DNA from: Stercorarius parasiticus
Taxonomy: Eukaryota > Chordata > Aves > Charadriiformes > Stercorariidae
NCBI GenBank assembly: GCA_013396915.1
Contig: VWZL01005205.1
Location: 620,001-684,000, forward strand
DNA: 64,000 nucleotides
Reading direction: 5' to 3'
Shown here: positions 26,258-37,517 of the stretch, in pieces
How positions within the stretch are numbered: position 1 is the stretch's first letter
Layout: each line of letters starts with the position of its first letter
Position numbers and translations under genes: made by a program
Notes under the pieces: generated by a model
Told to the model about the DNA's origin: nothing
Database searches by the model: none
What the model saw: only the letters and a program-made list of their open reading frames with translations

Positions 26258-27490
26258 CCCTGGCTGACGTGCAGAATAGCCACACAAATTACCGTCATCA
26301 CAGACAACCCCTGACTTTATCCACTGCCTGGTCTTGCAGTGAAGTAAGCCTGCTTGGTTTTACAGTGAAACTGTAATTCTGTCCCCTATATCACAATCAC
26401 TGCAGGGCACGAGGCTCCTGGAGGTGACAGAGCCGGGGATGACATTTCCTTCCAGGCTGCCATGCCTGGCCTGGCTGTGCTGCAGCGAGAATCAGCAACC
26501 ACAGGAGAAGGGTGGAAAATTACCTGCCAAGTCATTTGGTTTCCATACGAGTGGTCCCCTCTCAGTTCACTCTGCTGCAGAAGTTTTCTCTAAACACGTA
26601 TTCCTGCAGCTTGCAGCCAATTCCACTTGCTTTCCCTCCTGCAATTTCTCCTGTCCTTGAATTTGATCGAACCAAGCTGTAACCAGGGCGGTATTCAGGG
26701 CTCAGAGGATATCGTTTCATGAGCTGTGCTCGGAAAAATTAAAAGAGTTGACCCATTGCTCTCCTCACCCTTCGCCCCCAGCCCCAAACATGCAGCAAGG
26801 CCTGGGGTTGACTTGGGGAGTTGCTGAAATTTTATCATCTTCGGCAATTTTTCTCTGCAGATTGATTTCTGTGAAACACCTCAGGGTATTTACTAACATA
26901 AGCATTGCTCCAGTGGCACAGGCTGTTTGTTTACATCGATAGGAGGAAAAGAGCCCTTATTATTGAAATTTTGCCTTATTCCCTCAAGCTTCTCCCTGGG
27001 AGCCAGCACGTAGGCAATATTGATACCTGCTTTTTTAATTTAGGGCCAATTTTCTATATAGATGGATGTGACGATGCATAAATAATACACCGCTTTGCTG
27101 CATGGATTGTTTATTCCAGACCTCATTGGCATGCACAGTGCACAGGCAAACCGAAAGCTTCTCTGGATGGGTATTGTCAGATAACTTGCCAGGTTGTTCC
27201 CTAGAGAAAATCGACAGGCACACAGAGCTGGAGTTTGTAAAGTCCTTTTATTTTATCCTTTCAATGTACTCTGTGCTGGTACAGCAAAGTTCAGGCTGAA
27301 TCAGCACTCCCATTAAAATTCCTTATTTTCAGGAGTTTATACATTGCCCATGAAAAGAAAGAGAGCAGGACACGATGTGCGACAGCGGAGCTCCCGGGAT
27401 GAAGTCGTTTGCACTAAATTTTAAAAAGCAGACAAAACCAGAATGAGAAAAGCTGTTGTTATAGCGCAAACCGTCGTGCGGGGTGCTGGG

Positions 27491-27511
27491 GCGATCGCGC
27501 CACGTGACTCA
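27491..27511. promoter_or_regulatory. E-box / AP-1-like composite motif
   Basis: The palindrome GCGATCGC is followed by CACGTGACTCA, in which a CACGTGAC E-box (USF, MITF and TFEB type) overlaps TGACTCA (AP-1 type). The local CpG density is raised compared with the surroundings. It is motif evidence only. Confidence 0.3.
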
Positions 27512-30135
27512 GAGTGTTTGGCCATCTGTGCAGGCACTCGCCCTGCCTGCGCCCCATCGTCCCCCCTCTGCCCCCATGGGCAGGAGAAGGGGCCCTTCGC
27601 GTTTCACAGGGCTTCTGGGCTCCAAGGGGACACAAATGCCTGGACAGCTTGTTTGCTGTGGAGCTTATCATGGTACATGATATACTCTACTTAAATAGAT
27701 TATGAAAGGCCCAATTTTCCCATTAATTGCAAAAATCTCAAGAACTTCATTATGAGCAGGCCTTAAATGTGCAGTTTAGTGCCTTAATCACTTGATATGC
27801 CATATGCCATTCCCCAAATCGAATACTGTGAGCAAAACCTACTCCTAAGTGCTTTATGATGAACTCAATTTACAGCTGATACCAAATAATATTCAATTCT
27901 TTCTTACTGTCTTACTGCTGGGAAGTATCTGCTGCATTTTTTTCTATGGAAGTACGTTATTAAATCTGCTGAAATGTGGAGTGAAAGGGGTTGAATTTAG
28001 AAATGTTGGATACTAAACTCTGACCTGCTCTTAGTCTGAGGGCAGTCTTGGTGTTCTCTGAAAAAGTAGAGAATGGCGACCAACCCCTCTGTCTCTGCCC
28101 AGCTCGCAGAATACTGGTTTGCATAATGACATCATATTAAATTTACATTAGGTTTATAGTTTATAGCAGTGCCTCACTGGCTACATAATGGATGGAAGCA
28201 GCCGCAGCATCCAGATGCTGGAATGGCCCATGATTTTGGAAGGTAACATGAGTATAAAGCATTTTCCTCAGCTGACTGCATGCTGCTTGGTGTTAGATGT
28301 TTCAGATTAGCAAGAGACCACCTCTTCTCCCAGCATCTAGAGATGACAAGGGAACACACTACTGACTGGATTAACTTTTTTTAAAATATTTGCTATTAAA
28401 TTTTGAAAAATGCAAGCACGGAAATATAGGCCTGAGAAGCTTAGTCAAAGCAAGCCTATTACCAGAGGAAATTACAGCAGTCTTGCATGTATCAGTGGGG
28501 AAAAAAGTAAAACAAAACATATTTTGTTAAATGAGACTTGTTTGGGTTGTCTGCTGGAATCGTTTTGTTGGTTAGTAAGTAATTTGCAGGCTAAGCTGCA
28601 ATAATAATATAAGCATGGTAATAAGATAATGAATGCTGATGGATAGCTGACGTAAATTTAGATCAGTGATCCGACTGGCCTTATGAGAGCAGGGTGTCCT
28701 AGTTAATGGGCAGGAGAGGCTTGGAAAAATGAGTATGTAAAGTATATTGAGTGAGGCATAGGCCCAAGTTAAATGCAATAATGTTTTAGACCTACTTTCT
28801 TCTGCGTGGTGGCCATCAACATGATGCAGTCCTGTGCTGTCAGCCTCGGGTGAGGAGGCTGCCTGTTGAAGATGACTGGCAGGGCTAAGGTGTTTGCTTC
28901 TGCATCTTGACTGGAGGCACCTGGTTTGATTTTAGCAGCCAAGCTGTGCTAACACATGTGGCTTGTTTTCTGATGCATATACATGAGGACGGCTTGGAGG
29001 GACTAGTCAATGGAGAGAATGGGAGTACTGGCTCCTTTTTATACTATTTTTTTTTAGACCCACAAATTCTGTGTCTAAGTTAGGCTTTTAGGCTCCCTCC
29101 ATAGTCATCAGAAACAGTTAAGCCGCTTCTATGGGCAACTATTCTAGTTGCTCCTGCCATTCCTCATCCTCCTTGTCTCAGAGCCCCTAACCAGATTAGC
29201 AAGAGGAAATTAAATCATTCCCCAGAGCTGGCCAGGTTTTCCTACCCACCCCAAATTTCTCTGGCAGGCAACCGAAGCCCTTGTAGGAACAGAAGGAGAG
29301 GCTAGTTAGAGAGTTAACGCGTCAAACCTGGTACTGTCTGTCACACACAGCTACAAACAAACAAGTAATTCTAATCTAGGTTAGACCAACCTGTTAGATC
29401 AACGGCTTTGCTCCTGCCCATGGCAAAATGCTCCTCTTCCTTGCTGTGTGCTGAAAAGGCTTGTGTTGTCTCTACTTTCACCATTTTAAGCAAGCTTCCC
29501 CCTTCAAAAAAATGCCCTTTTTTCAATTTGTATATTTCTATAACCCTTCAGCTGAGGAGCAGGTCCCGGAGGAGCACTCACACAGCCAGTGTCACAGCTG
29601 CTCTTACGCCAACAACCCTGCCTGGCTGAAAAACTCCAACGGGCACCGGGACACCTGATGCAAGCAGTGCAGAGCCCCGGGGGACTTGGTAAGCAGAGCT
29701 CATGAGGCTGACAGTGGGAATAAATGTGCTTTGGGTATAATAGGTGAGCTCCCACAGCTCCATGTTAGCCCCACAGCAGCAAGAGAGAGCACCTGGAATG
29801 CTGCTGGGGGACAGTGGGACTGAGGACACCTCCTGCCTTATCATGGACCACCCTTGTTCAGCTACCCGAGGCAGTCACTTACTTTCTCCAGGCTGTCTTT
29901 ACTCAACAGCACTGCTCACTGTGAAGCTAATTGTCTCCTATTAACAGCCTGGGGTGAAACACAAGATTTCTGGGTGTCCCCCATTGCTACAGCCCCCACC
30001 GGCAGTGTCCTGTCCCCCGGTCAGGGTGGTGCAGGGCCCCAGCCTGGCCTGCAGTGCCGGGTTGGGACAGGGCTCTGAGGAGCAACAGGAATGCAACTAG
30101 AGCTTGAGTTTCAAAAGTATTAGTTGTTGTTTCAG

Positions 30136-30177
30136 AATTATTAAATCTAGGGAGAAAAAAAATTATTAAATCTAGGG
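30136..30177 (+). repeat. 17-bp exact direct repeat around an A-rich 8-mer
   Basis: AATTATTAAATCTAGGG occurs at 30136-30152 and again at 30161-30177, separated only by AGAAAAAA. The geometry resembles a target-site duplication around a minimal A-tail, or a simple tandem duplication of 25 bases. Confidence 0.85.
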
Positions 30178-30352
30178 TTGGAGGTGTCTATTTGGTTGAG
30201 CACTGCAGAAGGGTGGCAGCCGAGGGACCAAGGGTCCCTCCTTTTCTCAAGCACTTTGCTTGCAACGTCCCTATCACAAACATGGTATTTTTCGTGATGA
30301 GAGCATGTCTATTGGACAGCACGCACAGAGGGTGCAAATATGGGACCACGTA

Positions 30353-30690
30353 TCATAGAATCATAGAACCATAGGGTTGGAAGGGACCTCTGGAGATCAT
30401 CTAGTCCAACCCCCCTGCCAGAGCAGGGTCACCCAGAGCAGGTTGCACAGGAATGCATCTAGGCGGCTTTTGAATGTCTCCAGAGACGGAGACTCCACCA
30501 CCTCTCTGGGCAGCCTGTGCCAGTGCTCTGCCACCCTCAAAGTAAAGAAGTTCCTTCTCGTGTTTAGGTGGAACTTCCTATGCTGAAGTTTGTGCCCATT
30601 ACCCCTTGTCCTGTCACTGGGCACCACTGAAAAGAGCCTGGCCCCATCCTCCTGACACCCACCCTTTAAGTATTTATAAGCNTATGCCAG
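30353..30690 (-). mobile_element. CR1 non-LTR retrotransposon, 5'-truncated 3' end
   Basis: Read on the minus strand, this is the 3' end of a CR1 LINE, the dominant retrotransposon of birds. The last part of the reverse-transcriptase ORF (30627 down to 30397) encodes a typical CR1 C-terminus with motifs such as [30 protein letters not shown] and FKSRLD. A short 3' UTR then ends in three octamer units of the CR1 tail type (CTATGATT-like, 30374 down to 30353). Similarity fades at about 30690, so only about 340 bases of an element of several kilobases remain: the usual dead-on-arrival 5' truncation. One base is undetermined at 30682. The fragment cannot move itself. Confidence 0.95.
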
Positions 30691-33600
30691 GTCCTATACC
30701 TTGTGCTAGCGCCTACTGCCCCGACTCCTGCTCTGAGCAGTAGCCGGGGACACAGCAAGGCCAAAGGCTATGGTGGGTTCAGCTGGAGGAGCCACCAGCC
30801 CCTCGCTGGCCACAGCTGCCTGACACCCCAAGCCGTGGAGCAGAGCAGAGCCATGGTGGGTTGCTCATCACAGCCCAGGCTTTACCAGGGTACAGCCACC
30901 CCTGCGTGTTGGCAGGGACCGTCTGGATGAGGCTGAGCCCCCGGCGGGGGGGACGAGCAGGAGGCTGGTGCGATTATGCTCCAAAATGGCTTTGGGCAAG
31001 ATGCCTCACGCGAGGTGGGGGGCTTGAAAAATTGCTTGAGATGTGCAGCCAGCCCTGGCACGTCTCTTAAATGAGAACCATCTTTTTCGCTGGGATAATC
31101 TGTCATACTTGAAACATCCTGAAAGGCTGTATCTTTCCCCCTAACCACCTTTATCATTTTAATTTAAAAGCTTTTTAAAATTATCACCTAAATAAATGAT
31201 AAGCAGTAACAGGGTAAACTGCTCTGAGCTCTCCATTAGTGCAAACAATGTAAAGCGACTGTGCTCTATTTACAGAAAATTAATGAACGTAAAAAAGATG
31301 AAGTGCACGTCATTCTAGTGATCGTAAGTTGTTTTTCATGCAAGGAGGCTTGCAGCTTTATACATTAAATTCTGGGACAAAAGAAACATCTCCGCAATAT
31401 TAATAGTTGTAATATATGATTGTATGTGAAGGGAATAGAAATAACATTTATTTTATTTAATGAAGACTAATGAAGTTGTTCTGATCTTTCCATTACAGTT
31501 CCACCAAGTTTTTCTAATCAAGAAGATCCTACTTTTTGAAAGCTAATTTTTCATTTTAAACTTCTGAAATGCCAGCAGAACAGTGAAATGCAAAGGCAGT
31601 ATTGTAGGATGTCAGAAAATTTCCAGTTCTAATGGGAAGTTGATGCATTTCAGGGGTTTGGTTTTCTTTTTGATTAAAAGAAAAAAAAAACAGGCTACTA
31701 CAGAAAGGTTTGTTTTTCTGTCATGGTGCTTTATCTGTAGACAAACACGGCAGATACTCTTCAGTGTTTAAGTGTGGCTTATCCACAGCTGGATGGAAAA
31801 AGGGTGTCTCTTTCCTGAATCTGATCAGGGCAGGATACTGTGCAGTTTGAAATAAAGGACATCATAGTGTTGAGGGATGGAGAGAAGGAAAGAGGTAATT
31901 ACTGAAGCCAACTCCTCAAGGGGCACCAGAGTCAGCACAGCTAGTCTTTGAAAAGTGCCCTCAGCTCTCTAAGCCTGGTTACAAATACTGGAAAACAAAT
32001 AAGACCAGAATTGTTTTGGGGGGAGGGTGTTTACGTTCAGCTTCACAAAGGAGCGTGGCCATAGGACCCCCCCCCATCTTTGGGATGATGCAAAGGGACG
32101 GCACGGACCTGGCCAACCATATGCATGGATGGTAGCAGGGGAGGAGGGCACTGATGGTCCCTTTGGTGTTGAGGGCACCTAGACCAGCTCATGGACACGA
32201 CAGGGTGCCTAAGGCAGGAGAGGGGAAGCTCCTTAAGAGGGGACACAATTTACACCTGTAACTCATCTACTTCCTGGGCAAATGAGCTAGTAACAGAAAC
32301 ACGGAGGAAGGGGGAAAATACAGCTCTGCCCTTTCATTGCCACCTGCTCCCGAAAACCCTGTGGGAATGCCCAGGGGATACTTATTGCTGATGGGCGTCT
32401 CTGTTTAGGTGGACCTGCCCCATATCCCTCTGTCAGCTGCTGGGTTTCAGACCACGTGTTGCAGTGCCGCTTCTAGAAGGGAAAAATGGGGAGTAGTTGC
32501 ACAGAATTTTGTTGTCTTAATTTCTGTTGTATATACCTTATGCTGTGTTGGTGCTGCTACATAAATCTGCTGTCTAACAACTTCTCATAGCATTAATAGG
32601 GTTGTTGAGCCTTCAACATTTTTCACACCTGACAGTTTCTTAGAATGCATCAATTATTTTCCTACCTGTGTTCACAGTTTTGTTGTCATTTGGAAGAAGG
32701 AAAAAAAAAAGAAAGAACAGAAAGGATTGGTTTTATTTTTGATTTAAACAGAAGAACTGAAGTCTTTCATAGCCTTTACATAAGCACAAATGTGATAACC
32801 ACCAAAGCTGATGGTGAAATCCGAACTGGTGAACTGCCATTTTCAGGCCAGCAGGTGTGAAGCTGAAGAAGCAGGACAAGAAAGTCATACTGAAAATAAG
32901 ATAAATAAAAACCACTACCTGTTAGTGCCATTTCTAGCTGCATTGATGCACCGAAGCACATGTAAACACCCACAGATAGACACAGAAAATGTTTCTGTTC
33001 TATAACATTTCATTGGTATGCATTGGGTAAAATTTCCCGGTATCATTTATCTTGGGCTGAGAAACAACTGGCTTCTTCCATTCCTCCTTTCTTTCCTTAG
33101 CGATTTGGTGTTATTTTGCGACCAGCCTTCCTTGTGCCCCATGTCCCCCCCCGCCTCAGTTTCTCTTCATTCATCTGCTCTCCCCATTAGGCACCCCCTC
33201 TCCTCCAGCTTTATGCTGGAATGATGCCCTGGAGGTGGCAGGTTGGCGAGACCTTCATGGCACCTTCTGCTGTCTCTGATGTTTCTGGAACAGCACCACG
33301 GCGCGCAATGGCAGACAGGTTCTTGTCATACTCATGAGCCCTGATGTCATACTAGCCTTTTTTTTTTAAAAAAAAAAAGAAAAAGAGACAAAAAGGCTTT
33401 TGTCCCCAGGTACTTTGTGCTTTCCCTCAGCAGTGTCACCCACACATTTGCTTGACTTCTTTCTTGCCCTTACACTCATAAAATAGAAAGCTGACAATTT
33501 TAAGTATAGACTTTTCTGACTAATTGAGATTAACATAGACAGTTAAAGTATTAGCACAGGAGCTGAACCTTGGTGCCTTTCAGGAATTGCTCATCTATTT

Positions 33601-34199
33601 GCTGGGTCAGGTTCTGATTGGTTATTTAACACTTAAGTATTTGCTGTGCAATGTCATGGGATAGACCTACTTATGCCGTCCTGCCCTTCACTGCAAGCAC
33701 AGGGAGAGAACCCCCTCCCCAACGCGTACACACACGTGCACGCATGTACACACACATATATATGATGTTCATGCTCTGCCATACTCTTTGGTGTTAGCCA
33801 AAACCGTGAGCATCATACAGCCATGTGTGGTCAGGAGACAGCTTGACCCAGCAACCTGCCCCTTTGCAGCCCCCGGCTCCTCCTTGTGCCTGTGTGGGTG
33901 ACTTGAGATGCTGCTACCCTCTGGGTGAAATGGAGCAATACGATGACTCCAGAAGAAATAGATGTCACACTAAATTTGTAGTGGTTGCAACCACCAGTAA
34001 CCGCTGGGTTGGTGACCTTGAGCAAGTCACCTTCACCCATGCCTCTGCCATCCCCGGAAACACAATGTGATTTCTGGAAGACCTGCCCCGCTGGCCGTGA
34101 GCTCTTTACAAAGCAGAGGTGGAATTTCTTAGGGTTTTTTTGTTACTTTTGTGCTTTTCACATGTGGTGGGGGACCGATAGTGTTCTCATGCACCAGCC

Positions 34200-34760
34200 A
34201 CCACTGGCTCGGGGTGCGGCAGGACAGGGGGAAGCAGGGCAGCGGGGGCAGAGGCTCAGCCCGCGCCCCCAGGAAGGGCAGTGAGGTGACCTCTTGGCCG
34301 TACCCTGAACCCCACTCCCCGCTGGTACGTGTTTCTCCTTCTGGATGCTTCCAGAGCAGAGACCCAGCCCCGCGGGAGCTCTGAGCTTTGCCTGCAAATG
34401 GCAGCCAGGGGTGGGTGGATGCTGCTCACCCGGCCGGGCTCGGTGCTGCAAGAGGTAAATCTAGAAGGGGCCGTAACCCGCCGACCCCCGCGGCCCTGCT
34501 GTATTTGCCAAGAGGTGGCTCTGTCTCCAGCTACCCTCCCCCTTCTCCTCCTTCCTTGCCCCCTCTCAGTTTCGGGGGTGTAGAGATCTCTGCTGGCTCT
34601 TCCCATCACAATTTATAACAAAAACCCCATTCCATGTTGCAATGGAAGCAATTCAAGGCAGGATTTGGCACCCGGGGGAGCGGGGACCCATCTGTGTCTC
34701 CAGCCATTGCGGCTGCTCCCGGGAGGGCGGCACAGGGCCGGGGCTGCAGGCGCAGAGCAG
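34200..34760. promoter_or_regulatory. Moderately GC- and CpG-rich patch
   Basis: GC content is high and CpGs are spread through it (for example 34253-34268, 34365-34376, 34430-34442 and 34477-34495), less densely than in the island at 13.1-13.4 kb. A long pyrimidine tract ending in CAG (about 34533-34569) would make a good plus-strand splice acceptor. No recognisable coding sequence follows. It is possibly a weak regulatory element or part of a non-coding transcript. Confidence 0.35.
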
Positions 34761-37493
34761 GGAGCAACGGGAGAGGGGAAAAAAATAACACCCAGGGAAA
34801 TTATTTACGTGACTGATTTCTGCACAAATCTTGCCCTAAAAAGGGCACAGCTGTCACTCCGTTTGTCAACATCAGCAAGTAATTATGTAAAGAAAAACAT
34901 CATTGTACTTTTGACTTTGATGCTTGTCGTATCGTGCAGAGACCGATAGATGGACCACTTGGATTGCGTGAGGTAATCGCACGGTGTGAATGCGCAAAGC
35001 TGGAAGGCTCCTCTGGCTTCAGCTAAGCTTGTTATTTTTTTCCCCTAATAATAGAGTGAGAATTGAGAAGGAGAGAGAAAATTAGCAGGAGAAAAAGCAG
35101 CTCCTCTTTGTTGAATAGACAGTTTAATTTATTCCTGAGCACAATGTACCTGAAGAATGATAAGAAACAACTGTGATATCATGCTAAATAAATAAAAAAG
35201 AGCTTACATAACCTAATTTTCTCTGGGTCTTACAGCAGTTTTTATTTTATCAGCTTTCATTTAACTGGAGCAAAATTAATAAGATGAGAAACGTAAGGCT
35301 ACCTAGAATACTACGAGGTTTCTTAAAAAGACAAAGAAAGTGTCTGTGAGCTAATTATTTTGTGTGCAGGTCGCTGTGTGGCAATTCAGGAGGGCTGACC
35401 TCCAGGAGGAGCTGACGCTGGGCAAGTGGCACCAATGGCTGTGTCCCCAGGCCCCTGGGTGACTCCGGGGGGGGTCCTCGCCCCAGCACTGGGGCTGGCC
35501 GGGTGCTTGGGCTCGGCATGCCAACGCCAGCATCATGGGGGCAAGGGGACCAGGGCAGGAGAAATGTCCACCTGAGCCTCAGCTGCATTGAGCGCAAGCT
35601 CAGTGCTCCCAAGCATTGCAAACACCCTCAAGATTTCAGAGGAAACTGATTAAAACAAGTTAAAATGATTTACTCTGTGTGAGAGCACAAACAGCCCTTT
35701 AGTCAATAATTTCCTCCTGTTCTCCCCTCTGGTTCCCCAAGAACAAGAACTAAGTAGAAAAGAAAGCAAAAGATGAAATAAACATTTATATCTATATATT
35801 TCCAGATTTTGATTCTGCTTGATTTAGAGATGAACCAATACTGCAACTGCAACAAGAGGGGACGGTGACAGCCCCGTGTCTCCCTTCCCCACAGTGTCTG
35901 ACATTTCACGTGCAGGAACACAGAACCCATTGGTCTGCCACCTGCTGAAGGTGGCTTCAGCCTTTAGCCTTTTCGACTTTGAGTATGTTTTAAAATCAGT
36001 CTGGAATGAGTAGTGGATATGAGGGTTTAGATGCAAAATCCCCCATTAAAAAAGCAGTGGTGGGTAATTTTATTGGTTTTTTTTGTCTCCAGTTGCATTG
36101 CAAAGGGGGGTGGGGGTGTGTGCACACATATAGAAAAGCAAAAAAAAAACCTCCCACCTGTGAAGAGGCTCCTTTGCGGCAGTTTTACTTCTGATGAGTA
36201 AATCTAACATTAACCCGAAAGGAGGGTGTTGATGTGCCTCATCGGCTGGTGAGGGGCAATGGCCTTAGCGCAGAAATCCAGCCTGCAAAGCTGCCGCAGG
36301 TCGCACTGCAGCAACGTCTGTTGGACTCCATTTTTCCGAGAGGCTTTAAACCGCCACAGCAAAAGGGGGAAAATCCTGTCCTTCAGCCGAGGGGCCCGTG
36401 CAGCTGCCAGGCACGTGGCGGGTCCTGCTTTTCCACCCTTGGGCTGAGCTTAAAGGCTTATGGTATCAAGCAGAGCCAATGCCAGGAGTGCCTGGGAGCT
36501 GGCTCACCCTGCTCCCGATGGCGATGCCGGTCTGCCAGCCGCTGGTCCCAGGGCAAAAATGACTCTCGTAACGGTCTGACATGGAACTAAGCCTCTTACT
36601 TTACAGGCGTTGTAACGGTGCTGCTGGAAGTGAACTTGTATATGCAAATTGTACATCAGTAAACAGTGACAAACGTGGCCTGATTCCTTGGGCATCAGGC
36701 ATTTACATTGGTATCTTTTGTGCGCCGGAAACACGAAATGGGACTGGGAGAATAAATCAGCCGGTGTTACGGCTTATTTCGCTAGAACTTATCTTTTTTT
36801 ACAAAAGGAAGAAACTCCCTGGTTGTGCAGCACCCTGAGAGACACCAGCCCTGAGGAAGCAAAGGGTGCTTCTGGCTTGCTCCCTGCAGCACCTATCGCT
36901 TCCCACCACTCAAATAATGATAAAACATGGGTGTGCGTGGCTCAGCGAGTCATTGCACAGTGCAGTTCCCCCTCAGGCCTGCGGTGCCAGCCTCACTGCC
37001 TGTCCCACAGGGATGAGTGATGTATGGAGAGGGGTCACAGGCAGAGGTTTGCTGCCACTCCTGCGAGGGCACCCCTCACCCCGAACGCGCCTGAGAGGGC
37101 GATTGGACCCATCCGGGGGCAGCGTCACATCTGAGCCGCGCTGGCACCATTGCAGGCACGCACCGTCACCGTACCAACGGGCTTCCCACCGTAAAGAAGA
37201 TAACGCAGGAAGATAGCAGGCTGCAGATATGCTTTGCACTAGGTTGTGGTATAGAAATATATTGCAGATGGTATTTACTTAAGAGACAAGTAAATTTTTA
37301 TTTGTGTGTCTGAATGGGAGCACCTGGCTAAACTGGTTTCAGAACACAAAAGGTGCGATGCAGGGAGTTGTCATTCAACTCAGCTCTGTCTTGCCTCGGC
37401 AGACGCTTATTGATCCCTTTCTCTGCAGAGATAACTTGGGGGGAGCTGTGGAAATGGCTCAGCCCGGGGTGGTCTCAACACTGCATTACAGTA

Positions 37494-37517
37494 AGAACTG
37501 AAACCAGAACTGAAACC
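37494..37517 (+). repeat. 12-bp tandem pair
   Basis: AGAACTGAAACC is repeated twice exactly, followed by a degraded start of a third unit (CGAAC). Confidence 0.75.

Larger units (their letters stand above)
26258..30352. other. Non-coding intergenic stretch
   Basis: No gene recognised. A small CpG-containing patch around 27460-27560 carries a composite E-box/AP-1-like site (27501-27511). At 30136-30177 a 17-bp sequence is repeated exactly around an A-rich 8-mer. Sequence around 27040-27130 looks like an AT-rich conserved element, but this is only an impression. Confidence 0.5.

Noticed and set aside
25255..26287. Minus-strand open frames conserved between the two 130-bp copies
   Set aside because: The shared peptide follows simply from the DNA duplication. 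Three of the four differences change residues, so there is no sign of purifying selection.
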